Source: Sulfopaludibacter sp035606355 (GTDB lineage: Bacteria; Acidobacteriota; Terriglobia; Bryobacterales; Bryobacteraceae). Taken from it: a stretch of DNA of 64,000 nucleotides. Made by a program: the position numbers and the translations under genes. The notes beneath the pieces were generated by a model. The model saw nothing but the letters and a program-made list of their open reading frames with translations, was not told the DNA's origin and searched no databases. Location: assembly GCA_035606355.1 (NCBI GenBank), contig DATNFO010000030.1:7102-71101 (forward strand), given 5' to 3'. This document shows, one piece after another, positions 44,946 to 58,286 of this stretch; positions within the stretch are counted from its first letter, which is position 1, and each line of letters opens with the position of its first letter.

Positions 44946-46694
44946 TCAAGGCAGGTGAGGCATAGGACGAATTGCCGAACAGGGCACCATGCCGGCGCCT
45001 TCTTTGAGGCAGTAGGAACGATCGGCGTCGAAGTTGGTGACCGTGTCGATCGCCCCTGACGGCCAGAAGACTTCAACTTTATCGGCGCGGGAATGGCCGG
45101 CAAGCCCGAAGTGCAGGCGGAGATCGTTCTGCGACAGGTAACTGCCGGAACTGCGCACTTCGTCGGTTTGGACGAGGCTCCCGGCGGTAATTCGGACGCG
45201 GGCATTCAGAGCCAGCCTGTTGCTCTTAGTTCCACCGAGTTCGAATTCAATCCAGTGGTTGTGGGGGCCTCCCTGGGGACGGAAGATTACGGGCTCTCCC
45301 TCGAGATTCTCGACTACCACTTCCTGGACGCCGTCATTAAAGAGGTCGCCGATCGCGAGTCCCCGGCCCACGCGGGGAACTTTGAGTGCGGGCCCGACCT
45401 GGTCGCTGATATCGCGGAAGGTGCCGTCTCGCTGATTGAGGAAGAGTTGGCCGGGCTCGCGGTAGAAGACGCCGATCTTGGCATTGTCAACCTGTGGGTA
45501 TACGTGGCCGTTGACGGCGATGAGATCGAGCCAGCCATCGTTATCGATGTCATAGAAGGAGTCGCCCCAGCCGACGACGTGGGTCGTGGCGCGGGCGATG
45601 TTGGAGATGTTAGAGACGTCGGTAAAAGTCAGGTTGCCGTCGTTGCGGAAGAGTTGCAGATATTGCTCACTGAAGTGCGTAATGGCGATGGAGGGGAGCT
45701 GTTTGTGCAGGTAATCGCCGAGAGCGACTCCCATGTTTGCCAGGGCCCTCCCGTTTTCTTCGAGCGCCACCCCGGCCTGAAAGGCGATTTCAGTGAACCG
45801 GCCTTTGCCGTTATTTTGATAGAGGTAATTCTGGGCTCCGTCGTTGGCGACGAAAAGGTCGGGTTTGCCATCGTTGTCGAAGTCCGACCAGACTGCGGTG
45901 AGGCCTAGAAGGTTCTGCGGATCGTCGACGCCGGCCTGTTTCGAGACGTCGGTGAAGGTGCGGTTGCCATTGTTGTGGTAGAGGTTATCGGGCGAGCCTT
46001 TGAGACCGGCGGGGCCGCACTGGACCTTGATGTTGTGATAGGTACAGGTCACCATGGAGCCGAAAGCGGGGAGGTCGTGGAGATCGTAGGCGGCGTAGTG
46101 TGAGACGAACAGGTCGGGCAGGCCATCGCCGTCGTAATCGCCGAACGCCGCGCCCATGGCCCACTTGGTGTCACCGGCGAGTCCGGCCTCCTGGGTGGCG
46201 TTGGTGAACGTGCCGTTGCCATTGTTGCGGTACAGGACGAGGCCGCCGAAACAGGTCACCAGCATGTCGGGCCAGCCGTCGTTGTCGTAATCACCGACTA
46301 CGGCGCCGTTGGCCCAGCAGGGATATGTTACGCCCGCCTTGTCGGACACATCGGTAAAGGTGCCGTCATGGTTGTTGTGAAAGAGGGCGCTGCGGGCCTT
46401 CTTTCCGGCCAACTGCATGTCGACATCGGGGGAGTTGGTGAAGTAGATATCAGGCCAGCCATCGCGATCGTAGTCGATGACGGCGACCCCGCCGCTCATG
46501 GATTCGACGATGTATTTCTTGTCGGGGGAAGCGAGGTGGTTGAAGTGGATCTTGGTGGAAGCGGTGATGTCCGCGAGCTGGGGGAGCGCAGCGGCAGAAG
46601 GTGTATTGGCGCGCTGGGCATAGAGGCAGAATCCCAGGAGGGAGACGCTCAGGAGGGCGCGGGCGCGGCGGACGTATTGGGCGCGGGAGGGCAT
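44946..46694 (-). CDS. FG-GAP repeat and ASPIC/UnbV domain (CRTAC1-type) secreted protein
   Basis: A 582-residue secreted protein (signal-like segment ALLSVSLLGFCLYAQ). At least six FG-GAP/VCBS blades carry calcium motifs such as DYDRDGWPDIYF, DYDNDGWPDMLV, DYDGDGLPDLFV, DFDNDGKPDLFV and DIDNDGWLDLIA, forming a beta-propeller. The last ~110 residues are an ASPIC/UnbV domain (NHWIEFELGGTKSNRLALNA, VEVFWPSGAIDTVTNF). It probably binds extracellular carbohydrate or protein in a calcium-dependent way. It starts one base after the TPR gene stop (TGAGATG), so the two are coupled. Confidence 0.92.
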   Translation of the reverse strand: MPSRAQYVRRARALLSVSLLGFCLYAQRANTPSAAALPQLADITASTKIHFNHLASPDKKYIVESMSGGVAVIDYDRDGWPDIYFTNSPDVDMQLAGKKARSALFHNNHDGTFTDVSDKAGVTYPCWANGAVVGDYDNDGWPDMLVTCFGGLVLYRNNGNGTFTNATQEAGLAGDTKWAMGAAFGDYDGDGLPDLFVSHYAAYDLHDLPAFGSMVTCTYHNIKVQCGPAGLKGSPDNLYHNNGNRTFTDVSKQAGVDDPQNLLGLTAVWSDFDNDGKPDLFVANDGAQNYLYQNNGKGRFTEIAFQAGVALEENGRALANMGVALGDYLHKQLPSIAITHFSEQYLQLFRNDGNLTFTDVSNISNIARATTHVVGWGDSFYDIDNDGWLDLIAVNGHVYPQVDNAKIGVFYREPGQLFLNQRDGTFRDISDQVGPALKVPRVGRGLAIGDLFNDGVQEVVVENLEGEPVIFRPQGGPHNHWIEFELGGTKSNRLALNARVRITAGSLVQTDEVRSSGSYLSQNDLRLHFGLAGHSRADKVEVFWPSGAIDTVTNFDADRSYCLKEGAGMVPCSAIRPMPHLP

Positions 46695-46695
46695 C

Positions 46696-47877
46696 TCACC
46701 GGGGAACGGGCGGCGCGGCTAGCTGTTTGAAGACGTTGCCGATCTTGTTCTTCACGTCCTGGTAGTGCTTGAAGGCGTCCAATTCGCGCTGGGCGTCGGC
46801 GGTACGGCCGTCACGGCGGTAGAGATTGCTCAGGCGAAAGTGGGCGGCAATGTTGGTGGGGTCGTCGTGGATGGCGCTCTCGAGGAGGGAGATGGCGTCG
46901 GCCGTGCGGTTGGTAGAAATCAGGACGGTGGCCAAGCCGGTTTTGGCTTCCGAATCCCTGGGCTGGAGGGCGAGAGCCTTGCGGTAGCCTTCCTCGGCGG
47001 CTTTGAAATCGCCTTTCGCGGAGAGGACGGCTCCCAGCTGCCGCCAGGCCAAGGCGTCGTTCTGATTGAGCTTGATGGCCGCTCTGTATTCGGCTTCGGC
47101 CTGTGCGTTGAAAGCGGGATCGGAAGAGGCCCGCAGTTGTTCGGCAAGTTCGAAGTGAGCGCCGGGGAGCGCCGGATTGAGCTTCAGAGCTTCGCGGTAT
47201 TGAGCGACGGAACTGGCGTGATCTCCCTGGCGGCCGAGTTCACCGGCCATGATCATGTGCATCTCGGCGGAATCGGGCGCGGCGACCATCAAGGTAAGCA
47301 GGCTCTGGTCGATTAGCTGGCGGGAAAGCTGATAGGTGACCAGCAGGATCTGCGGATTCTGCGGTGCAGCTTCCCGGAGTTTTCCGGCGACTGCGAGGGC
47401 TTTCTCAAATTGGGAAGCGGCGGCATAAAGCTCGATCAATTCGAGGCCGGACTGGAGCTGAACCTTCTGGTCATCGAGCGTGGACAGGGCGTGCTCGAGG
47501 TGGGTCTGGGCATCAGTGGTATTGCCGGTGCGCTTCTCGGCGATTCCCAGGAGAGCTTCCAGGCGGGAAAGGCCGGCCTGCATATCGAGGGCCGCGCGAA
47601 GGTGCGGCACCGATTCGGTGAAGTCGCCCTGGAAGAACAGGAGCACCCCGAGGTTCGCCTGGCCGTTGAGGTTCTTGGGGTCGAACGTGACGATTTCGCG
47701 GAGGAGGGGGATGGCGACCTGCGGTTTCTGCTCCTGAAGCGCCTTTTGCACCTGCTGTTCGAGGGCGGCTATTTTCTGCGGCACGCTTTGGGCATCCTGG
47801 CCCATCAGCGCGATCGACGGCAGCAAGGCAATAACTACGCGTAATACCGGAATAGCCACGTGCCCCAGGTATAGCAC
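46696..47877 (-). CDS. TPR-repeat protein
   Basis: A 393-residue exported protein. The N-terminus (YLGHVAIPVLRVVIALLPSI) is a probable signal anchor, followed by about nine TPR repeats, for example PKNLNGQANLGVLLFFQGDF, SSVAQYREALKLNPALPGAH, DALAWRQLGAVLSAKGDFKA and PTNIAAHFRLSNLYRRDGRT. TPR/UnbV pairs are recurrent in Acidobacteria, and the TPR protein may scaffold assembly of the propeller protein or receptor. It heads the run. Confidence 0.88.
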   Translation of the reverse strand: MLYLGHVAIPVLRVVIALLPSIALMGQDAQSVPQKIAALEQQVQKALQEQKPQVAIPLLREIVTFDPKNLNGQANLGVLLFFQGDFTESVPHLRAALDMQAGLSRLEALLGIAEKRTGNTTDAQTHLEHALSTLDDQKVQLQSGLELIELYAAASQFEKALAVAGKLREAAPQNPQILLVTYQLSRQLIDQSLLTLMVAAPDSAEMHMIMAGELGRQGDHASSVAQYREALKLNPALPGAHFELAEQLRASSDPAFNAQAEAEYRAAIKLNQNDALAWRQLGAVLSAKGDFKAAEEGYRKALALQPRDSEAKTGLATVLISTNRTADAISLLESAIHDDPTNIAAHFRLSNLYRRDGRTADAQRELDAFKHYQDVKNKIGNVFKQLAAPPVPR

Positions 47878-48026
47878 GGAATGCGCCAGGGGGCGCAGAC
47901 TGGTGCAACTTCAACAAGCATGGGCGGACGCATTTCGCGGCGAGTCCGCTGCTTCAGAACCGGGGATGCCCGAAATTGCAAGTAGAAGCACAGTAGATGT
48001 AATCGCACTTCGGGAGTGCGGCTGAA

Positions 48027-48449
48027 ATGGCGGCACGAATGGTCAGCGATTGGGTGGAGGCGGTGCTAAAGTGCGATTCAGCAACGGCCAGCTTGCTTTT
48101 CGAGGAAAGCCGGGAGTTTCCGATCAGATACACTCGGGATTTAAATCAAGCTCGCGCTTGGTTGTTGGCTCAATCCGGCAATGCACCGTACGCCGGCAAG
48201 TGCGGCCTCGTTGCCAGTTCAGGCGCATTGCGCTTGCGAGCTTATGGCCTCGAGGTGTCCTCCGGATTTCGGCTCGGCTTTCAACATGAAGATTGGTTTC
48301 TTGCGGGAGGCGACGATGTCCGTTCAGCCGCAGCACTCGAAGTCTGCGCCAGTGAATTCGAGTGCCAGGGACTGGAACTCGATTGGGTTGGAGTTTGTCT
48401 AGGAGGCGATCTAGGGTTTGATCCGAGTTCGGGGTGCGCATTCCGATAA
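48027..48449 (+). pseudogene. DUF2075 (schlafen-type AAA ATPase/helicase) fragment
   Basis: About 130 codons match the C-terminal half of DUF2075 ATPases: REFPIRYTRDLNQARAWLLA, GLVASSGALRLRAYGLEVSS, HEDWFLAGGDDVRSAAALEV and ATEFECQGLELDWVGV-type ending (here CASEFECQGLELDWVGVCLG). The Walker A half is missing, and the sequence ends exactly where the IS21 terminal repeat begins. It looks like the trimmed remainder of a defence or stress ATPase. Confidence 0.75.
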
Positions 48450-48600
48450 TGTCGATCAGCCATTCCGATCTGATGCCGATCAGAACGGAGCGAAGCGACG
48501 CAGGGCTCTCTCAGTTTGAAATAGTGATCGACATCCGTCAAGAGTTTTGCTGGTTTTCGTCGGGGCGACTCATCGGAAATTTCCCTTTTGCGCCTCTCCG

Positions 48601-48659
48601 TGTTTTTGGCCGCTGACGGAAGGAGCCCGTAGGGCGACTGGAGTTAGCGGCCAAAAACA
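48601..48659. repeat. Long perfect hairpin near the IS21 left end
   Basis: TGTTTTTGGCCGCT at 48601-48614 is exactly complementary to AGCGGCCAAAAACA at 48646-48659. The 31-base loop contains an inner hairpin GCCC-GTA-GGGC. It lies just past the istB stop on the minus strand. Confidence 0.6.
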
Positions 48660-48675
48660 ACCGGCGGCCGCCCCG

Positions 48676-49429
48676 CTACTCGCCCTTTTTGCCATTGCGG
48701 CCTTTCAGCTTCCGGATCGATTCGCCTTGTAACTCGATGCGGTGAGCCCCATGCACCAGCCGATCCAAGATGCTGTCCGCCACGGTGGCGTCTCCGATCT
48801 GTGCGTGCCACTTCGCGATCGGCAGTTGGCTGGTAAGGAGGGTTGACCTAGTCAGGTAGCGCTCGTCGCAGATCTCCAGAAACGCGCGGCGCTCCGCTTC
48901 GGCCATTCGGCGCCATCGCCCAGTCGTCGACGATCAGCACGTCTACCTGTCCCAAGGCCCGTAGCTTCTTGCCATAGCTGCCGTCAGCCCGTCCCAGTTC
49001 GAGCTCCCGAAAGAGCTGCGCCGCGGTGACGAAGTAAGCAGTGAACCCATCACGGCACGCCTTCTGGCCAAACGCACGCGCCAGGAAAGTCTTTCCGATC
49101 CCGGTCGGGCCGATTAGGAAGATGTGTTGGTGGCGGCGTACCCAGTCCGAGTCCTGAATCAGCGGGCGGATTACCTGCTTGTCCAGGCCACGCGCCGCGC
49201 GGAAATCGATGTCCTCAATGCAGGCTGGGCCTTGCAGCCGGCCATCTCTGAGCCGCCGCTCCAAGGCCCGGTTCTGCCGCCAGTTCCACTGCCGGTCCAC
49301 CAGCAACGCAAATCGCTCTTCAAAGCTCAGCTGCGTCGATTGCGGATCTTCCTGTTGCTGCGCGAAAGCGTCGGCCATCCCGCGCATGCGCATGGTGTAC
49401 AACTTTTCTATCGTTTGTTGGTTGAGCAT
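48676..49429 (-). pseudogene. istB: IstB helper ATPase of the IS21 element, one-base frameshift
   Basis: IstB normally has about 250 residues. The first frame (49429 to 48848) contains MLNQQTIEKLYTMRMRGMAD, Walker A GPTGIGKT and Walker B LIVDDWAMAP, then departs into noise. The natural continuation MAEAERRAFLEICDERYLTR, then SILDRLVHGAHRIELQGESI, occurs in the next frame and stops at 48676. The difference is one extra A in CCGAATGG at about 48904. IstB forms an ATP-dependent filament on target DNA for IstA. The lesion removes the sensor and C-terminal part, so this copy is probably not mobile, unless the shift is a sequencing error. Confidence 0.85.
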
Positions 49430-49444
49430 AGTTCTCCTTGTTGT

Positions 49445-51022
49445 CTACGGAATCACCGGAGGATCGGCCTCCGGAGGGGAATCGAAGTAATCGGCGCCAC
49501 GGATGTTGTCGTGGTCCACGGCAGTCTGGGCGGACGGATCGCCCGGCATCGGCAGCCGGTCGAGCTGGTTCTTCAGGATTGAGTCCATGCTCTGGAAGTT
49601 GTAGGCCCGTGCCCGCAAGCAGCGCCGCGCTGCCGCTTCCATGCGCTCGGCAGGATGGACCTTCGCCAACCGCAGAATCCCCAAACACGACCGAAAGCCC
49701 TGCTCCGGATGCCGCTTGGCCGCCAGAATCGCTTCCACCAGTTGGCCGGTGCACGGCCCAGTCTGCTGGGCCTCTTCGATCAGTCGCGAGGGCGTGCGCC
49801 CCAAATACTTCTGGTGCGACTTGGGCCTGTGCTCGGTCAGCGTCGTGGCTTTTCCTGCCTCATAGGAGCGGACATGGGACGCCACCCGCATCCCGCGGTG
49901 TAGGATCTCCACGGTCTCACCCGTCAGGTGTACATCCAGTTCCTGGTGGACCAGCGCGTAGGGCACGCTGTAGAAGTGCCGCTCGACTTCGAGGTGATAG
50001 TCGATATTGACGCGCGCGGTTTCCCATTCTCCGAACTGGTAGCGCGTGGCCGGCAGCGGCTTCAGTGCCGGCCTGTCCAGTTGCGCGAATAAGGTGGCCC
50101 GGCTGCCTGCACGCTTTCGGAACGGCCGCTGGTTTAACCGCAGCAGCAACTCGGCGATGGCCTGGTTGACTTCGGCGAGCGAGAAAAACTTGCGCTTGCG
50201 CAACGCGGCAACGATCCAGCGCTGGACTACCTGAACCCCCACCTCGGCCTTGGCTTTATCCCTGGCGCGATACGGCCGCGCCGGAATGATCGCCACGCCA
50301 TAGTGCTCCCCCAGGTCCCGATAGGTCGGGTTCAAATCCGGCTCGTAATAGCTGGGATGCGTGACGGCGCTCTTCAAGTTATCCGGCACCACGACTTCGC
50401 TCACGCCGCCGAAAAACTCGAAGGCTCTCTGATGCGAACCGATCCAGTTCCGCAGATCCTGCCCGGTCGTGGCTTCCGCGAAGGTATAGCTGCTGGCGCC
50501 CAGCACGGCCACAAAGACGGCGGCCGCGTGCACGTCGCCGCTTTGCGGATCGTGGATCGGTATCGTGGCGCCGGCGTAGTCGACGAACATCTTCTCGCCG
50601 GCGCGGTGCTCCTGCCGTAGAACCATGTCCAGCTTTTTCAGCCAACGCCGGTAGAGTTCGCAGAACCGGCTATAGCCATAGCCCTCGGGGTTGCTCTCGC
50701 GTCCTTCCTGCCAGACCAGTTGCAGCGTCAGATCCTTGTGCCTCTGCAGGTCTTCATGGACCTTGGTCCAATCCGGCTCCGGATGTTTCCGCCAAACCGA
50801 GGGAGCGGGACGCTGCGGAAACAACGCCTGCTCGAGCTGTTGCTCGCCCCAGTTGTCCGGCAACGGCCATCTGACGCCAGCCGCTTGCGCGGCGGACACG
50901 TATCCGTGGACGGTGCTTAGAGAAATGGAACAACTGCGGGCGATCTGATGCTGGCTCAACCCGAGGGAATGGAGCCGCAGAACTTCCTTCAACTTGCGCA
51001 TGGTCAGCCTCTTCTGTGGCAA
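49445..51022 (-). CDS. istA: IS21-family transposase IstA
   Basis: A 525-residue transposase: helix-turn-helix (LRLHSLGLSQHQIARSCSIS), then an RNase-H-like DDE core with FVDYAGATIPI (first Asp), VVVPDNLKSAV (second Asp) and DKAKAEVGVQVVQR (Glu), and a C-terminal beta-barrel (HFYSVPYALVHQELDVHLTG). It cuts and joins the IS ends with IstB help. It appears intact, and its stop lies 15 bases before the istB start. Confidence 0.93.
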   Translation of the reverse strand: MPQKRLTMRKLKEVLRLHSLGLSQHQIARSCSISLSTVHGYVSAAQAAGVRWPLPDNWGEQQLEQALFPQRPAPSVWRKHPEPDWTKVHEDLQRHKDLTLQLVWQEGRESNPEGYGYSRFCELYRRWLKKLDMVLRQEHRAGEKMFVDYAGATIPIHDPQSGDVHAAAVFVAVLGASSYTFAEATTGQDLRNWIGSHQRAFEFFGGVSEVVVPDNLKSAVTHPSYYEPDLNPTYRDLGEHYGVAIIPARPYRARDKAKAEVGVQVVQRWIVAALRKRKFFSLAEVNQAIAELLLRLNQRPFRKRAGSRATLFAQLDRPALKPLPATRYQFGEWETARVNIDYHLEVERHFYSVPYALVHQELDVHLTGETVEILHRGMRVASHVRSYEAGKATTLTEHRPKSHQKYLGRTPSRLIEEAQQTGPCTGQLVEAILAAKRHPEQGFRSCLGILRLAKVHPAERMEAAARRCLRARAYNFQSMDSILKNQLDRLPMPGDPSAQTAVDHDNIRGADYFDSPPEADPPVIP

Positions 51023-51132
51023 CTGGGAATCTCCACTTTTCAGTGGAGTCCAGTCGCCACGGCTGCCCTACGCCGTCATTCCAATCTCATGCCGATCACC
51101 GTTCCGAACTACAGCCGTAAAACCGATCGGCA

Positions 51133-54100
51133 TCAGTTCGGAACACTGATCGGCATCACTTCGGAATCGTGATCGACATCAGTTCGGAACGCTGATCGAC
51201 ATCCCCCGGAATCCGCAGCCCTGCCAAGTTGTTCCTTCCAGAGCGGAGCGTAGCCATCATGGTTACATGTGAGTCGTAGCGCAGCGTGCGCTACAAAGGC
51301 GGATGCTACCGTTGGTAGTGGAAGAGATTCCACGATAAAGAGACTAAGGTTCGCCCCTGCCCTCAACCGTGCCATATAGTCAAACGTAAGTGTGTTCGCG
51401 ATGCCCACAACGATCAAGGCCCTGCTATTAGGCCGTGAAAACGGCGTGCGCTCCGGTGCCAGAACCGAATGGGCAAATACGACCCCAGGTTGGTGAAGTG
51501 CAAAAACGGCGGTTCGTTCGTTGCTAGCGGACGAGACATTCCGGAATCCAAACCGAAAGAAAGCCGCCGCTTTGAGCAGGTTATCTCTGTCCCTTAACCG
51601 TTCGATGGGTACCGAGTTGATTGGAGGGTCTCCCCAGCGATCATCGAACTGCCAAAATGTCTTGCCCTCAGCCAGCAGGAGGTGCCCCTTTCCTAATAGT
51701 GCTTTGTAATTGCACGGATCGCGGTAGTCGATCGTTGTCGGAAGGGGCGAGAATCGCCACGAATCCTTGGACTTGTTCAATTCGACCGCGAGCCCAATAC
51801 CGGATTCGAGACAGAAATCCTTGACCAGCTTCCCGTTCGTGTAGCAAGCACTACAAATTTCGGCGTCGATGCGCTGCTGGATCTCCGGGAACGCAAGATA
51901 CTCCCCTCCTGTCTGCGTAATGAAATCCAATCCGTACGACAGGCGGGGCCTCTCTTGACTCTCGCCAAACAGCCATTCATCGTCATGCAGATAAAACGCG
52001 CACGAAATCGTCTCAGTTCGGCGGCCCGCTTCGGCAACGATAACAGCGAATTTGAAGCTCCTGTGGATCTCAAACAGCTTCTTTTTGTTCTCAAACGAGA
52101 AGCAGAGGCGAAGGCATAGGTTCTTGAGGTACAAGCGACGGATTCCGGTGGCCCCCTCGTTCGCGTGGAACGCGGAAGGGACGACGACGCCTGTGACACC
52201 GAGCGGCCCGAGGAGTTGCTGGTCCCGCTCCATGAAGACGCGAAAGAGATCGAGGAATCTACCCGCCAGATCGCCATCGACGCTCACCTTCTGGTAACTG
52301 TACAGAGCATCAAAGATTCGTTTTTGCGCCTCGAAGCCCCCGATATATGCGGAGTATTCTCGAACGCGCTCCGGATCGTCAAGGACCCTCTTCTGGATTG
52401 CCTCACGCTCAGCTTTGGTTGTTGCGTCTAGAACGGAGATGTCGTACGAAGAGAACCACTCTTTCTCCTTGCTGGTCACGGTATCCCAAGGTGGATTCCC
52501 CAGAACTGCATCGAATCCGCGCCGATTGTTCGAATTCCCGTCTGGAAAAAACACCTCTGGAAATGCCAGATCGAAAGGCCAGACGCCGGAATCCGCCAGC
52601 GGATCATCTGGTGCCGCGACTGCGAGCGCGTGCCGCGCGATATCCACGTATTCCGTACCCGTGCCCTCGCCAGACATCAGCCGCCCAGCCCAGGAAGCCG
52701 CGACCGCGCGGAACGGCGCCAGCGCCGCATCAAGCTTGCGCTTCAAAGCCTCCTTTTTCTTGAGCTCCGCCAGCGACGTGCCGATGTCCGCCTCCAGATC
52801 ATTCACCAGCGACAGCGCCTCGGCCAGGGCGGCGCGGAACCGCTGGCGCAGGCCGTCGGCAAAGAGGCCCTCCAGCGGAGAGCGGTCGCGTGGGAATGTG
52901 AGCAGATGGTCGAATGACGGCCCAGTGAGCGAATCCCCCTCCACGAGCCGATGATTCAGGAACGTGAGCGGCAGGCCCTCGGCGTGGGCTTCGATCCAGA
53001 GGCAGAGCTTTGCCAATTCGACAGCGAGCTTGTTCTTGTCCACGCCGTACAGGCAATGCACCGCGACCAGCCGGCGGCAAAGCGCTTCCGCACGGCGCTG
53101 CGAAACGCCGGATTCGCCACCTTCCACCGCACGGCTGGGCAGGTAACTCAGCAACTCGCCATCCGGACCGGCGACAGCCATGACACGCCCGCGATACTTT
53201 TCGGCTTCGGCCAGCGCGGCCGCGCGCACTTCCGCGTCTACCGCTGCCTCGGCCCGTCTCTCGGCTGGGTTGGCGCGCAGGTCGCAGGCCTGACAGGCCT
53301 CGTACAGGCGCGCACCCAGGAAACGGCAGGCGTCCACCAGAAAGTGGCCACTCCCCATCGCTGGATCGAGCACCTTCAGCTTCAGAATGGCGACGGGATT
53401 CGGGTCCTTCGGCGGGCTGATTTTATCCACCCGCGGCCCAAGTGTCTGTTCTACCAGGAAGCGGACGAAGCGGTTCGGGGTGTAATATGAACCGCTGGCC
53501 TTTCGCCCCAATCCGACGCGAAGGTAGAAGCGGCCGGGAGCAATCGCCCCCATCCACTCGATGCGTGTCCGGCCGCGAGAAGGCGCGGATTCCTCTTCGG
53601 ATTCCTCCTGTTCCTCCTCGCCGCTTTCGTCCTCAGCGGATGGCGTCTTGTCGCGGTAGCGCTCGCCTTGGGCCGCTGGAACGACCACTTCGAGTTTCTG
53701 GCGCTTCAACCGGCAGAGGGGTTCGGTGGCGATGCCGGGCTCCAATTCGAGCAGGTTCTCGTAAACTCGGCCCAAGTCCTCCAATTCCAGTGAGCCGTAG
53801 TGCACGTACCGCCGCTCGCCACGGCCCGGTTCGGTCAGCAGAAGACGGTCGAGCAGGATAGCCACTGCGCGTTCGCCCCAGGCCAACTGCTGCAACAACG
53901 GCGTGGCCTCTTCGCCAAAGAGCATACCGCCCAGCGGCGCCACGTGCAGCTCGCTCGCTTCCAAACCCCCGGAGAACATGCGAAAGAGCTGCCGGAGCCC
54001 GTCCTCCAGGAATGTGCCGGTATCTTCGCCGGATTCCAACACGGCACGGGCGACCGGGTGCAGCGCCTGGCCGGGAGAAAGGGTTTTGCGCCAAAGCGTG

Positions 54101-54976
54101 GACGAGGCGAACCGGAAACTGCGCGCCGGATCGTCCGTGGCTTCCATCTTGAGCAAAAACAGAAGGCGGTAGACCAGTATGAGGCCCTCATGCCAGAGGT
54201 CGCGGGCAAGCCGTGCGCGGTCCGGAAATGCGGCGAGCCGTCCTGCGTTGACAGGATGGTCCAGCACCTCCTGGGCGAATCGTTCCACCGCTTCGCGCGC
54301 CTGCTTGCGGAGGTCGCTCGTGACCCGCGACTGCTGGACGCGCGTTATCCAAAATGTCAGGCAGCGCTGCCATGCCACGTGGCTGCGCCAGCGCATACAG
54401 GAGACGGAATGCATCCGGAACTTCGCGGCTGCGCTTCCATTCAGGGTCGATCGGGATGACAACTTCAGATGGTGGCCGCGCCGGGTCGCCGATCACCATG
54501 CGGATCTCGGCGTCGTTGGTCACGAGGCCCATGCGTTCGCCCGAGGCGAAGAGCACGCGGTTGGCGATCTGGACCCGGCTGAAGCGGTACGCAGCGCCGC
54601 GTCTGGCGGGGGCATCGAGGTCTTCATCGAAGCTGGCCGTCCACACGCGCAGCCGCGCATCGGCCTCGTTGATCAGGAGCCACCCGCCGTCTTCGTCGCC
54701 TTCGCGGGTCCGCACCTTACCGCCGTCCTCGATTCGCGCATAGCCCAGCCGTTCCATCAGCGGCTCGATTACTTGCCGCCGGATGCGCAGCGCGCCGTCG
54801 CTGGCGCCAATTCCCGCAGCCGGCGGCGGTAAACGGTCCAGAAATCCGCCAGCGCTCGGCCTTCCTCGCCCGTCGTCTTCGGCAGAAGGTCGAGCCGGTT
54901 TAGTTCTCGTTCGAGCTCGAACTCGACATACGGCTCCGGAAGCGCGGGGCCGCGAAAGTAGCACTCGGCCAGGAGT

Positions 54977-54987
<11 letters not shown>
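51133..54987 (-). pseudogene. Eco57I-type adenine-specific DNA methyltransferase (DrmMI/PglX-like), frameshifted and 3'-truncated by IS21
   Basis: A ~1280-residue N6-adenine methyltransferase if repaired. Three segments in shifting frames: 54987-54806 (LLAECYFRGPALPEPYVEFE), 54805-54352 (RRQVIEPLMERLGYARIEDG, MGLVTNDAEIRMVIGDPARP), and 54351-51202 with the catalytic core. Motif I is DPAMGSGHFLVDACRFL; motif IV is GFDAVLGNPPWDTV; target-recognition-like sequence follows. The first shift is a one-base loss near 54805; the second is near 54350. The last residues (from 51201 down) come from the IS end, so the natural C-terminus is gone. The start overlaps the helicase stop by 11 bases, so the two were co-translated. 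It probably protected host DNA in a helicase-linked defence system. Confidence 0.8.
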
Positions 54988-58168
<3,181 letters not shown>

Positions 58169-58286
58169 TGGATAGAAGAGCTATTGTACCGATTTGAGTT
58201 GTCTTTTCGGTTTCGATTGATAACTGATTTCCTTGATCGCTGAAGTCGCCGGCACGCACTACGCTACACTAGCGTCCGGAAATCAC

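Larger units (their letters stand above)
48450..51201 (-). mobile_element. IS21-family insertion sequence (istA-istB)
   Basis: A 2.75-kb element with istA and istB on the minus strand. Its ends begin TGTCGATCAGC on both sides. The left repeat is at 48450-48484 and the right at 51167-51201 (inverted), with further related units (GATGCCGATCA, TTCCGAA) repeated two to four times inward, as usual for IS21. Flanking bases (GATAA on the left, TCCCC on the right) show no target duplication, so the element has undergone rearrangement since insertion. It truncates the methyltransferase gene on its right. Confidence 0.85.
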
